A stretch of DNA of 20,243 nucleotides from a virus. The notes under the pieces were generated by a model that worked only from the letters and a program-made list of their open reading frames with translations, was not told the origin of the DNA and did not search any database. Made by a program: the position numbers and the translations under genes. The DNA is taken from positions 1 through 20,243 of the IMG/VR virus record IMGVR_UViG_3300044951_000832. One strand, written 5' to 3'. This document shows positions 1-7,083 of the stretch, piece by piece (position 1 is the stretch's first letter; each line of letters begins with the position of its first letter).

Positions 1-1
1 C

Positions 2-1066
2 GCTGATGTTTGGACTTACGCAACAAGAGAACTTACTGGATTCAACTTTACGGTTGATACAATAAAGGATTTGGATATAGATGCTATAAAAGCTAAAACA
101 GATAATCTTCCAATTAATCCCGCTTCTCAAACTAACTTAGATGTTGCAGTATCTACACGACTACCCACTTCATCTTACACAGCACCCGACAATGTAACGA
201 TTGGTTTAACAAGCTCAAATGTTCTATTGATACCAACTAATCCATTATTGGATAACGATATTAGATTGATTAATTTAGACACGCCTGTTTCTACAAGATT
301 AGCAACCGCTGGTTATGTAGCACCAGATAACGCTAGAATTGTCAATATAAATGCGATTGTTGAAACTATTCCTACGGATACTTTGACTAGCACAGACCCA
401 AGATTAAACGCTTTGGATACTACTATTTCAAGTCGCTCTACTTTAGTTGCGAGTGATGTTTGGGCAAATCCAACACGCACTCTAACTTCTGGTGGAGGAA
501 GTGGTGGTGCAACTGCTGAAGAAGTATGGTCTTATCAAACTAGGACAATTACTGGAGCATCTGGTTTAGCTTCTAGCATTTGGGAATATGAAAATAGAAC
601 TCTTACTAATTGGCGAAACATAGTTACAGATATTTGGAACGCTGTTCCCGCATGGTTTAGTAAGAAGATTGAACAATTAATTGAATCTGATTTATACATC
701 TATAAAGGTGTGACGAATAAGATTTCAATTGTTGGAGCGGGAAATATAGGTGGAAGTAGCAATATAGTTTTCACTGTGAAAAACAAACATACAGATTCTG
801 ATGCACAATCCATATTGAGAATAGAATTTCTAAATGGACTTACTATCTTAAATGGTGGTCAATATCCAATAGGAACAGATGCCTCAATATCAATATTAGA
901 TGAAGCGAGTGGAGATATTGAGATAATTCTCAATTCTACTCCGTCACTTAATTTGATTCCAAGTCAGAAAAGACTTTATGATATTAAAGCCAGAGTTGGG
1001 AATGATGTCAAATTGGTTTCTCGTGGAAAGATTGATATTCTACCAGATGTTACAAATGATATATAA
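2..1066 (+). CDS. Repeat-rich phage virion protein (5'-truncated)
   Basis: The reading frame is open from base 2, so the gene begins before the window. A TTG at 71 is not the start, because the residues before it (ADVWTYATRELT) are one more copy of the protein's own repeat. Copies visible: DVWTYATREL, DVWANPTRTLT, EVWSYQTRTIT, SIWEYENRTLT. A second repeat type, roughly NLDxxVSTRLxTxxYxAPDN, appears twice in the first third. A Gly/Ser stretch (GGGSGG) follows. The C-terminal ~125 residues look like a separate beta-rich domain ending in YDIKARVGND...GKIDILPDVT, a pattern I associate with the C-terminal domain of many phage structural proteins. It is followed 14 bases later by the ferritin-like gene. 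A fibre, whisker or neck role is inference; the virion location is likely, the exact function is not known. Confidence 0.6.
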   Translation, partial: ADVWTYATRELTGFNFTVDTIKDLDIDAIKAKTDNLPINPASQTNLDVAVSTRLPTSSYTAPDNVTIGLTSSNVLLIPTNPLLDNDIRLINLDTPVSTRLATAGYVAPDNARIVNINAIVETIPTDTLTSTDPRLNALDTTISSRSTLVASDVWANPTRTLTSGGGSGGATAEEVWSYQTRTITGASGLASSIWEYENRTLTNWRNIVTDIWNAVPAWFSKKIEQLIESDLYIYKGVTNKISIVGAGNIGGSSNIVFTVKNKHTDSDAQSILRIEFLNGLTILNGGQYPIGTDASISILDEASGDIEIILNSTPSLNLIPSQKRLYDIKARVGNDVKLVSRGKIDILPDVTNDI

Positions 1067-1080
1067 AAAGGATGTGAAAA

Positions 1081-1566
1081 ATGTTAATTTCTGAAAGCCT
1101 TAGAAGTTCACTCCTCGAACAATGGATTGAAGAAAAAGAGAACTCCCAATTTTATCTATATATTGGAGGATGGCTCAAAAATGGTGGATATGATAATCTG
1201 GGAAAATTTTTCATTGATGCGAGTAAGGAAGAAGACGAACACGCCTTGATGATTTTTAATTTGCTAACAGATTTAAATATCCAATTTGAAACAAATCCAA
1301 TTGGTTCGGGAGTATTTGCTATTTTGTCAATTATAGACATTGCTGAGAAATTTCTTAGCAGAGAAATACAAACAACTCAATCTCTGAGAGATATTAGGGA
1401 CTTATGCTCAGGCGAAGAGTCTGGAAGTTCCGTAGTTGAAGAATTCATCAGGGATATGATTTCAAAACAAAGAAGCGAACTTGAAGAAGCAACTACTTTC
1501 ATGGACAAGGCAAAAGTTATGAATGAGTGGAAATTCGTAATGCTTTGGGACATGAGTTTAAAGTAG
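1081..1566 (+). CDS. Ferritin-like diiron protein
   Basis: A 161-residue, mostly helical protein with the layout of a ferritin four-helix bundle. Helix A carries E18 in EEKENSQFYLY (ferritins have E-x6-Y here). Helix B carries E51 and H54 in KEEDEHA, the ExxH metal-binding pair. Helix C contains candidate E89/E95. Helix D carries Q130-x-x-E133, matching the QxxE of FtnA-type ferritins. The length is close to bacterial ferritin. The family stores or oxidises iron. In this setting, between a virion protein and the capsid protease, it could be packaged, protect DNA from oxidation, or be an inactive structural bundle; these are inferences. The start has only a modest site (AAAGGATGTGAAAA). No close orthologue can be named without a search. 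Confidence 0.72.
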   Translation: MLISESLRSSLLEQWIEEKENSQFYLYIGGWLKNGGYDNLGKFFIDASKEEDEHALMIFNLLTDLNIQFETNPIGSGVFAILSIIDIAEKFLSREIQTTQSLRDIRDLCSGEESGSSVVEEFIRDMISKQRSELEEATTFMDKAKVMNEWKFVMLWDMSLK

Positions 1567-1575
1567 AGATATATT

Positions 1576-1806
1576 ATGTATATGATAAACAGGGAAATGC
1601 TTCGAAAAATACCTTGTTATATAACAGATAAAAAATTAGGGAACTTTTTGATAAATAGAAGAGGACTTCCAGTGTTATCAATAATTGGAGATAAATACTA
1701 CTTTAGTAAAACAAAAGTTTCTGACAGAGTTTTTGAAAGCGAAATCCCATTATTCTATAAATGGTTTTCTACTATCTTAGAAAAAAGGGGAGGTGAAGAA
1801 AATTGA
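1576..1806 (+). CDS. Small hypothetical protein (76 aa)
   Basis: A 76-residue basic protein with no motif I recognise. It begins 9 bases after the ferritin-like stop with no clear ribosome binding site, so translation is probably coupled to that gene; an in-frame ATG two codons later (1582) is an equal choice. It ends in TGA, and its last four bases (TTGA) overlap the TTG start of the protease-scaffold gene. The strong site AGGGGAGGTG that serves the protease lies inside its 3' end. That conserved-style overlap, with no gap on either side, supports a real gene. Function unknown. Confidence 0.6.
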   Translation: MYMINREMLRKIPCYITDKKLGNFLINRRGLPVLSIIGDKYYFSKTKVSDRVFESEIPLFYKWFSTILEKRGGEEN

Positions 1807-3446
1807 GTCAAAAAATAAATTTTGAAGTTGAGAGTGGTGAAATTATAGATGACCCATCTCAATCAGAATTTGCAACTGCTAAACTTAGATTATTTTCCAG
1901 TGGAGCAAACAGACATGGGATGTATTGTGAAGAAGATGTTTTGCAATCTACTGCTATTACAGCATATGAGAAACCCGTTGTTTTTGAAATTACTGGAAAT
2001 GACTTCGGAGGACATTCTGGGAAAACGATTCCCGCAGGATTTATCGTTCCCAATAGTGGAGAATTTATTAGAGAATCTGACGGAAGAATGTCTTTCAATG
2101 TTCTTAGTAAAATCTGGAAAAGATATTCTGGAAAATTTCTAGATATTTTTGCAAGTAATAGCAGAACGAAATCCAAACTTTCAGTTGAGATGATAATGGA
2201 TGAAACTGAAGATAGGGAAGATGGTTTAATTGGAATGAAAAGATTTTACTACACAGCGGCAACTATCCTCGGTGACTTGCTGACTGAAGCGTCTCCCGAT
2301 GCAAACATTGAAATGCTTTCATTCTCATATGAAAACGCAATTGCTAAAGAGTTTGGTTACAATAAATATAAAGACCTTGACTTTCAAATTCCTTCCGAAA
2401 TAAAAGAGTTGGCTAAAAATACGATGAGTGAATACACTAGAGTCGGTAAGGGAGGAAATTCTGTTTCCCTCTCTAATGCCAGATTCTTTATAAGGGAAGA
2501 AAAACTAAATCCAGAAAGAGTGAGAACAATTTATAAAAAATTGTCGTCATATTCTAAGGGTTCTTTAGAATCCGAAGAAGAAAAAATTCGATTTAATCTT
2601 TGGGGTGGAGAAATAGGATTGAATTGGGTTAGAGAATTATTTAATAAGCTCGAAGAAATAGACAATAAAAAGTCTGGTTCTTATTTTGCTGAGAATATGG
2701 CGGTTGAAGAAACTCCGTCTATTGAAAAAGAAAACGGAAAGGAGGAAAAAAACGTGAAAGAAGAAGAAAAAGAAAAGGAAGAAATGGCAGTAGAGCCAGT
2801 GGTTGAAAATAAAGCTGAAATGGCTGTCGAAACTCCTGAAGAGGAAAAAGTGGAAGACCCCAAAGAAGAAGCAACTGAAACACCTGAAGAAGAAAAGAAA
2901 GAACAGATGTCTTTAGACTCTTACTTGGATATGGTCTACACTCTCGCACTTATGGAAGAAGAAACCGAAAGCAGAAAAGAATTTCTCAAAGAGGAAGACG
3001 AGTTTGCTTTGAAGTGTGCTGTCGATGAAATCAAAAAAGATGGGGAAAAAGATTTTGCGGTAGTTAGCAGAGGTATGTTTGCTTGCTTGAAGGAGATGTC
3101 TGCGAAGATGTCCAAGATGGAAGAATCAAACAAGGCGTATATGGCTGAATTTGAATCTCTGAAATCATTCAAGAAATCAATTGAAGATGCCAAGTTTGGT
3201 TTCGAAGTTGAATCTACTTTGAAAGAAGTTGAAAATTCAATGCCGGTTGAGGAAATTGAAAAGGCTCGTGAAGAGTCTGCTAAATTCTCACTGGAAACAA
3301 TTGATGGTTGGAAAAACGCAGTCAAGGCTAAGGCTTTCAGTTTTAGTAAGACCGCTGATAAAAAGGATAAAACACCGATTACTCCAAGATGGATGTACGA
3401 TGTTAATACCTCTCAATCCAAAGATAATATGTGGGTAAAGAAATAA
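1803..3446 (+). CDS. Head maturation protease-scaffold fusion
   Basis: A 547-residue protein in four parts. Residues 1-180 resemble phage capsid maturation proteases (XkdF-like/S78-like): candidate catalytic H71 in FGGHSGKTIPAG and S127 in SKLSVEM, then TAATILG and a SPDA turn as in prohead proteases. Residues about 195-285 hold a small helical module with ARFFIREEKLNPERV and the signature LWGGEIGLNW, seen in many phage proteins. Residues about 298-365 are an acidic, lysine/glutamate-rich linker with repeated MAVE. Residues 366-547 are helical, scaffold-like. It would cleave itself, scaffold and capsid N-termini during procapsid maturation. The start is TTG at 1803, chosen because GGGGAGGTG lies just upstream and it overlaps the previous stop by four bases. 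An internal start at 2754 probably releases the scaffold alone. The protease assignment rests on pattern, not alignment. Confidence 0.7.
   Translation: MSQKINFEVESGEIIDDPSQSEFATAKLRLFSSGANRHGMYCEEDVLQSTAITAYEKPVVFEITGNDFGGHSGKTIPAGFIVPNSGEFIRESDGRMSFNVLSKIWKRYSGKFLDIFASNSRTKSKLSVEMIMDETEDREDGLIGMKRFYYTAATILGDLLTEASPDANIEMLSFSYENAIAKEFGYNKYKDLDFQIPSEIKELAKNTMSEYTRVGKGGNSVSLSNARFFIREEKLNPERVRTIYKKLSSYSKGSLESEEEKIRFNLWGGEIGLNWVRELFNKLEEIDNKKSGSYFAENMAVEETPSIEKENGKEEKNVKEEEKEKEEMAVEPVVENKAEMAVETPEEEKVEDPKEEATETPEEEKKEQMSLDSYLDMVYTLALMEEETESRKEFLKEEDEFALKCAVDEIKKDGEKDFAVVSRGMFACLKEMSAKMSKMEESNKAYMAEFESLKSFKKSIEDAKFGFEVESTLKEVENSMPVEEIEKAREESAKFSLETIDGWKNAVKAKAFSFSKTADKKDKTPITPRWMYDVNTSQSKDNMWVKK
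2738..2745 (+). promoter_or_regulatory. Internal ribosome binding site inside the protease-scaffold gene
   Basis: AAAGGAGG matches the anti-Shine-Dalgarno perfectly and stands 8 bases before GTG 2754-2756, which is in the same frame as the surrounding gene. This is as good as the best gene starts in the window. The local codons (Gly-Lys-Glu-Glu) could produce GGAAAGGAGG by chance in a Lys/Glu-rich stretch, but an in-frame start at ideal spacing exactly where the linker begins argues for function. Confidence 0.6.
2754..3446 (+). CDS. Nested capsid scaffold (internal in-frame start)
   Basis: Initiation at GTG 2754 would make a 230-residue protein identical to residues 318-547 of the full-length product: an acidic Lys/Glu-rich N-terminus followed by helical, charged segments with no protease residues. 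This is the composition expected of a scaffold. Nested scaffolds in the same frame as a capsid protease are well known, for example Nu3 within C of phage lambda. It would let the phage make many scaffold copies for few protease copies. Support is the perfect upstream site at 2738-2745. It is inferred, not proven, and the full-length protein is still expected. Confidence 0.55.
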   Translation: MKEEEKEKEEMAVEPVVENKAEMAVETPEEEKVEDPKEEATETPEEEKKEQMSLDSYLDMVYTLALMEEETESRKEFLKEEDEFALKCAVDEIKKDGEKDFAVVSRGMFACLKEMSAKMSKMEESNKAYMAEFESLKSFKKSIEDAKFGFEVESTLKEVENSMPVEEIEKAREESAKFSLETIDGWKNAVKAKAFSFSKTADKKDKTPITPRWMYDVNTSQSKDNMWVKK

Positions 3447-3467
3447 ATTTTATTTAGGAGATTAACT

Positions 3468-3659
3468 ATGGAGGAGAAAAAATATTTCTTCTGTTATTCG
3501 CTTCGTCTAAAACTTTTTTTAAAAAGTATAGGTTTTCGTTATGAAATTGGGGGAAATAATAATAAGACAGACAAGCCTTATTGGGCATACCTTCGTTCTG
3601 AAGAATTGAGTGATGCTTTAAGTAAATGGAGGAATATAAATAATTATCCTTCGAGTTAG
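3468..3659 (+). CDS. Small FCYS-type hypothetical protein (63 aa)
   Basis: A 63-residue protein starting YFFCYSLRLKLFLKSIGFRYEIGG and closing with a W-x-Y ... L-x-x-A-L-x-x-W pattern. Small proteins with this FCYS-x-x-L-x-x-FL-x-x-x-GF-x-Y layout occur in Bacillota and their mobile elements (possibly the DUF5659 type; from memory). Function unknown. AGGAGA lies ahead of the ATG. It sits between the scaffold and the homing endonuclease, where other phages go straight on to the decoration or capsid gene, so it may have come in with the endonuclease. Nothing suggests a virion role. Confidence 0.6.
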   Translation: MEEKKYFFCYSLRLKLFLKSIGFRYEIGGNNNKTDKPYWAYLRSEELSDALSKWRNINNYPSS

Positions 3660-3685
3660 ATTATATGTTTAGGAGACTATTTTAA

Positions 3686-4651
3686 ATGACTCAAGAAAAA
3701 CTTTCTGAAAAATATGTTAAATCTTTTCTTTATGAACACGGTTATATTTTTGATGGAAAATTTGAATATTCTAAAAATAATATTACGCTAGAGGATTTTG
3801 ATGGATATTTTTATTTTATAAAATTTTCCGCATTAAAGTGGAATATAGAATTAAATGAGAAAATAGGAAGATTATATAAACCTATGAGATTTTCTACAAA
3901 AAATCCATACACCATAAATAATATTTGCAGATGGGTGGTTTTAAATAAAAAACCTTTTGAATTTATACGTGGTGATTATTTTGGAAATGAGGAGAAAAGT
4001 TTATATTTTAAGTGTGATAAATGTGAACAGGTGTGGGACACCAACTGGGGAATTATTTTTATGGGATGTGGTTGTCCTTTTTGTGGAAATATAAGAGTCG
4101 GGAATAATACTCTTGGAAAAGATAGACCAGACTTGGTAGACGAATGGAATTATTCTAAAAATGGCAACATAACTCCTTATGATGTTCGACCCCTTTCCAA
4201 TAAATCAGTTTGGTGGGTTTGTAAAAAAGGACATGAGTGGAAAATTGAAATATCCAATAGAAATGGAAAATTGCCAAGAAATAGAACTAATTGTCCAGTT
4301 TGTAATTTTTCAAAAGGAGAAAGAAAAATAAACAATTTCTTATTGGAAAATAATATAAAATTTATTACCCAAAAAAGATTTTTAAATTGTAAAAATAAAA
4401 AACCACTACCTTTTGATTTTTATTTACCAGAAATAAACACACTCGTAGAATACGATGGACAACAGCACTTTTATCCAGTTAGATTTGGAAATATCTCGGA
4501 AGATGATTCTATTGATAATCTTGTAACCGTAAGGAAAAATGACGAAATAAAAAGAATGTTTTGTGAGAAAGAACGTATAAACTTAGTAAGAATATCATAT
4601 TGTGATTTTGACAATATAGATGATATTTTAAAAAATGTATTTAATTTATAG
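3686..4651 (+). CDS. Free-standing EDxHD-type homing endonuclease with zinc ribbons
   Basis: A 321-residue protein with a DNA-binding N-terminal half and a nuclease C-terminus. Zinc ribbon 1: C110, C113, C128 or C130, C133. Zinc ribbon 2: EWNYSKNG...VWWVCKKGHEW with C179, H183, C203, C206 (the DUF4379-like 'probable zinc ribbon' pattern). The C-terminal Vsr-like domain has E212 (KGERKI), D244 (PFDFYLP), D257/H261 (EYDGQQH) and D286, matching the E-D-x-H-D order known from I-Bth0305I. Such enzymes cut alleles lacking the gene and spread by repair. It is visibly more AT-rich than the capsid genes and interrupts the scaffold-to-decoration order, consistent with an insertion. All catalytic-type residues are present, so it looks intact. 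Its TAG stop overlaps the ribosome binding site of the next gene. Confidence 0.85.
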   Translation: MTQEKLSEKYVKSFLYEHGYIFDGKFEYSKNNITLEDFDGYFYFIKFSALKWNIELNEKIGRLYKPMRFSTKNPYTINNICRWVVLNKKPFEFIRGDYFGNEEKSLYFKCDKCEQVWDTNWGIIFMGCGCPFCGNIRVGNNTLGKDRPDLVDEWNYSKNGNITPYDVRPLSNKSVWWVCKKGHEWKIEISNRNGKLPRNRTNCPVCNFSKGERKINNFLLENNIKFITQKRFLNCKNKKPLPFDFYLPEINTLVEYDGQQHFYPVRFGNISEDDSIDNLVTVRKNDEIKRMFCEKERINLVRISYCDFDNIDDILKNVFNL

Positions 4652-4662
4652 GAGGATTTAAA

Positions 4663-5202
4663 ATGGCACATGGTATTATGATTCCGTCCGCTGTAGCTTC
4701 GTTAAATGTGGACTCGTATGTAAGACACGCAAAGGGAGCCGTTGATTTGGATAACGGTAATGTTGTTTCTTTAACCGCTTTGACAGCCGTTGCTGGAGAG
4801 CGTGAGGTTTGGACTGCGGCAGTTCCCGCTACAGGGGCAACTCTAACCAATTTGTTTATGGTGGGAGAACCAGAAATTGTATTGACTTCTTCAAAATATA
4901 AAAATATTGACCCCAATGTTCAGAATTTTTATAATGTTACAGGAGATGTTTTTAGTGCTTTCAGACTTCAACTGGGAGACGTTGTCTCCCTCAGCGCGGA
5001 TTGTTTAGGTGGAACTATTGGCGCAAATACTTTCGTGGTTGCCACGAATGCTACAGCCAAATTGACCTGGAGTGCCACAGTGGTTAGTGGTGTATCTTTG
5101 AAATTACTCGCCACCGAATACGTTAGCCTCCCCACAACTGGAGCGATTGGTGAAAGTCAGCGAGTGACTATGTATCGCTTTGAAGTTGTTGCGTTAGCTT
5201 AA
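4663..5202 (+). CDS. Probable head decoration / capsid-stabilising protein
   Basis: A 179-residue protein rich in Val, Thr, Ala and Gly, poor in charge, with alternating beta-type hydrophobicity and no signal peptide. It lies immediately before the major capsid gene, after protease and scaffold, which is the usual place for a head decoration protein. TAGGAGG with ATG at 4663 is a strong initiation site, in line with a protein needed in hundreds of copies. Its codon use leans toward that of the capsid gene (GCC, GTT, CTC) more than that of the inserted endonuclease. No specific family motif is visible, so the role rests on position and composition. Confidence 0.55.
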   Translation: MAHGIMIPSAVASLNVDSYVRHAKGAVDLDNGNVVSLTALTAVAGEREVWTAAVPATGATLTNLFMVGEPEIVLTSSKYKNIDPNVQNFYNVTGDVFSAFRLQLGDVVSLSADCLGGTIGANTFVVATNATAKLTWSATVVSGVSLKLLATEYVSLPTTGAIGESQRVTMYRFEVVALA

Positions 5203-5230
5203 TAAATATTGTATATAGGAGGAATAAAAA

Positions 5231-6373
5231 ATGAAATATAATAAACAAATCGTAGCTTTCTCAGAGGCTTACCCTGACGTAGCACCACTTCTTGAAAAAA
5301 TTGAGGATTATTACAATCACTATCTCTTTGAAGTGGAAGGAAAAAAAAATAAGGCTGGCACGTTCAAAACTATGGGAGTAAATGCTGAAGGTAGAGATGT
5401 AGCAATTACTTTTGCTGAAAAAGAAAGCATCATCAACGAAGAATTCAAAAAGACAATTTACAAATTGGCTGGTGTTCAAAATCCAAAAATGCTTCCCGAT
5501 ATTGTTTGGTCAACCAATCCTCAAGTGGGTTGGTACACCTATGCTATCGTTGCAACAGCCATTGATGCCGTGTTGCCGAATACCTTGATTGACACAATTG
5601 GAATGTACTCCGATATTCGCAATATTGGATGGGGAGATTCGGCGGTCTTCAATATCGAACCTCGTGACCTCTTCCCTGTTTCTAAAGCTGGTCGTGGGAA
5701 ACGCACGGGGGAACTACAGAAACAATTTAACGGTCAGGTTTCTTTAGTTCCTCAAAATCACGAAATGACAGTAGGTGTTGCTCTTTATCGTGTTTTGAGC
5801 GGTGCGGAATCTCTTGCCCGCTTTGTCTCCAAAGCTATTCGCTCAATGGAAACTCAGGTAACGATTGATGCTTTCACAGCTTTTAATACCGCCATGCTCG
5901 CTCTGCCCAATACCCCCGGTAATGGTCAACTGCGTGCCGCTGGTTGGTCACAGGACACTTTCACCAACTTTGCACAGAAAGTTTCAGCTTGGAACGGTGG
6001 CTCACAAGCTATCGCTCTCGGTACGAAACGTGCTTTGGCTAAGGTTCTTCCTTTGAATGCCAACTATCGCTATGACATCGAAAGTGATTTCGTGCGTGTC
6101 GGTTATATCCGTAACCTCGCTGGTGTGGATACTCTCGAACTCCCGCAGGTCGCTGATTGGGAAAATCCTTTCGGTCTGAAACTGAATGACGATGTGATTT
6201 ATATCATGTCTCCTTCGGCTCAGAAACCTGTCAAACTTGTTCTTGAAGGAACCACTTTGTCCTACACCCAGAACCAGTTTGATGCCGCTAATTTGACTCA
6301 GACAACCACATTCCAGAAGTCTTGGGTTGCCGGTGTCGCTACCAATGCAATTGCCGCCACAATCACTCTCTAA
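5231..6373 (+). CDS. Major capsid protein, HK97-fold (inferred)
   Basis: A 380-residue protein that should form the icosahedral shell. The N-terminal region (about 1-75) is charged and helical, with KKNKAGTFKTMG, and could include a segment removed by the protease. The rest has the expected mix: WSTNPQVGWYTYAI, then IEPRDLFPVSKAGRGKRTGELQKQ resembling an E-loop, a long central helix (LARFVSKAIRSMETQVTIDAF) resembling the spine helix, and a beta-rich P-domain-like end. Arginine is CGT/CGC in 12 of 13 cases where neighbours use AGA, and C-ending codons are common, as in very highly expressed phage genes. TATAGGAGG precedes the ATG. A strong hairpin follows. HK97 fold is inferred from layout and context. 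Confidence 0.8.
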   Translation: MKYNKQIVAFSEAYPDVAPLLEKIEDYYNHYLFEVEGKKNKAGTFKTMGVNAEGRDVAITFAEKESIINEEFKKTIYKLAGVQNPKMLPDIVWSTNPQVGWYTYAIVATAIDAVLPNTLIDTIGMYSDIRNIGWGDSAVFNIEPRDLFPVSKAGRGKRTGELQKQFNGQVSLVPQNHEMTVGVALYRVLSGAESLARFVSKAIRSMETQVTIDAFTAFNTAMLALPNTPGNGQLRAAGWSQDTFTNFAQKVSAWNGGSQAIALGTKRALAKVLPLNANYRYDIESDFVRVGYIRNLAGVDTLELPQVADWENPFGLKLNDDVIYIMSPSAQKPVKLVLEGTTLSYTQNQFDAANLTQTTTFQKSWVAGVATNAIAATITL

Positions 6374-6381
6374 TTAAAAAC

Positions 6382-6411
6382 AGAGGGGTTGGATTTTTAT
6401 TCAGCCCCTCT
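6382..6411 (+). terminator. Hairpin after the capsid gene (no U-tract)
   Basis: Arms 6382-6392 (AGAGGGGTTGG) and 6401-6411 (TCAGCCCCTCT) pair over 11 bp around an 8-base loop, with two G-U wobbles (6389/6404 and 6392/6401). The wobbles pair only in the + transcript. AAAATTAAAA follows instead of a U-run, so this may be a weak terminator, a barrier protecting the capsid message from 3' decay, or a processing site. Confidence 0.6.
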
Positions 6412-6447
6412 AAAATTAAAAAATAATAAATAGGAGAATTTTAAAAA

Positions 6448-7056
6448 ATGAAAGCCAAAAAAGTTTCAACCCCCGTAGTCTCAAATGAATCGGAGATTGA
6501 AATTCTCAAACGTCAAGTTGCCGAAATGCAGGAAAAACTTAGCCTTGCTCCAAAAGAAGTTCAAGTCAAATCAGAAGATATTCGACTGGATAGAGTTGTG
6601 AAAGTCATGAGTCTCTTTAGAGGAATTTTGAATTTATCGAGAGGTAAGGATAAAGATGAACTTAGATTTACTGAGTTTGGTGAAATCAAACGAGTTCAAT
6701 ATTCCGTATTATTGGAAATCCTTGACAGGAACGAAAATTTTTACAAAAACGGTTTGTTCATTATTTTAGATGAAGAGGTTGTTAAGAAACTCGGTTATGA
6801 AGACTTGAATGTCCTCAACAAAGACCAAATTGAAAGAACAATTGATTCAACCTGTAAAACGGAAGATGCTTTTGAATTGTATAAGAATGGTTCTGACAGA
6901 CAGAAATCTACAATCGTAGATGTTTTGATTTCAAATATTAGGGACGGAAAAGATGTCAATCAAAACTTAGTCAGACTTATTGAGAGAGAAAGCAAAATTA
7001 AAATTACAGAAAAGGCGGAAGAAGCTAAAGAATATATGGCTCTCGGACTACCCTAG
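6448..7056 (+). CDS. Hypothetical protein downstream of the capsid gene
   Basis: A 202-residue protein. Residues 15-35 (SEIEILKRQVAEMQEKL) form a short coiled coil. The middle (RVVKVMSLFRGILNLS...FTEFGEIKRVQYSVLLEILDRNENFYKNGLFIILDEEVVKKLGY) resembles a phage protein type that I recall next to capsid genes in other large phages of Gram-positive hosts; its job is not known to me. The C-terminus is helical and charged. A TAGGAGA site stands about 10 bases before the ATG, beyond the post-capsid hairpin, so it may be made less than the capsid protein. A role in head completion or connection is possible from position only. Confidence 0.6.
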   Translation: MKAKKVSTPVVSNESEIEILKRQVAEMQEKLSLAPKEVQVKSEDIRLDRVVKVMSLFRGILNLSRGKDKDELRFTEFGEIKRVQYSVLLEILDRNENFYKNGLFIILDEEVVKKLGYEDLNVLNKDQIERTIDSTCKTEDAFELYKNGSDRQKSTIVDVLISNIRDGKDVNQNLVRLIERESKIKITEKAEEAKEYMALGLP

Positions 7057-7083
7057 ATATTATTTTTAAGAGGAGGATGAACT

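Noticed and set aside
71-1066. TTG at 71 as the start of the first gene
   Set aside because: The frame is open to base 2 and the upstream residues are a further copy of the protein's own VW-x4-R-x-LT repeat; the AAGGA before the TTG is also too close to work as a binding site.
1849-2142. 97-residue forward frame inside the protease part
   Set aside because: Overlaps the protease in another frame without a binding site; composition is that of a shadow.
2681-3325. Antisense frames of 60, 76 and 129 residues opposite the scaffold
   Set aside because: Ser/Phe/Leu-rich readings of a Glu/Lys-rich coding strand, with no ribosome binding site; typical shadows of a low-complexity gene.
6382-6411. 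Reading the post-capsid hairpin as a minus-strand intrinsic terminator
   Set aside because: A T-run does follow on the minus strand, but no minus-strand gene exists and the two wobbles pair only in + strand RNA.
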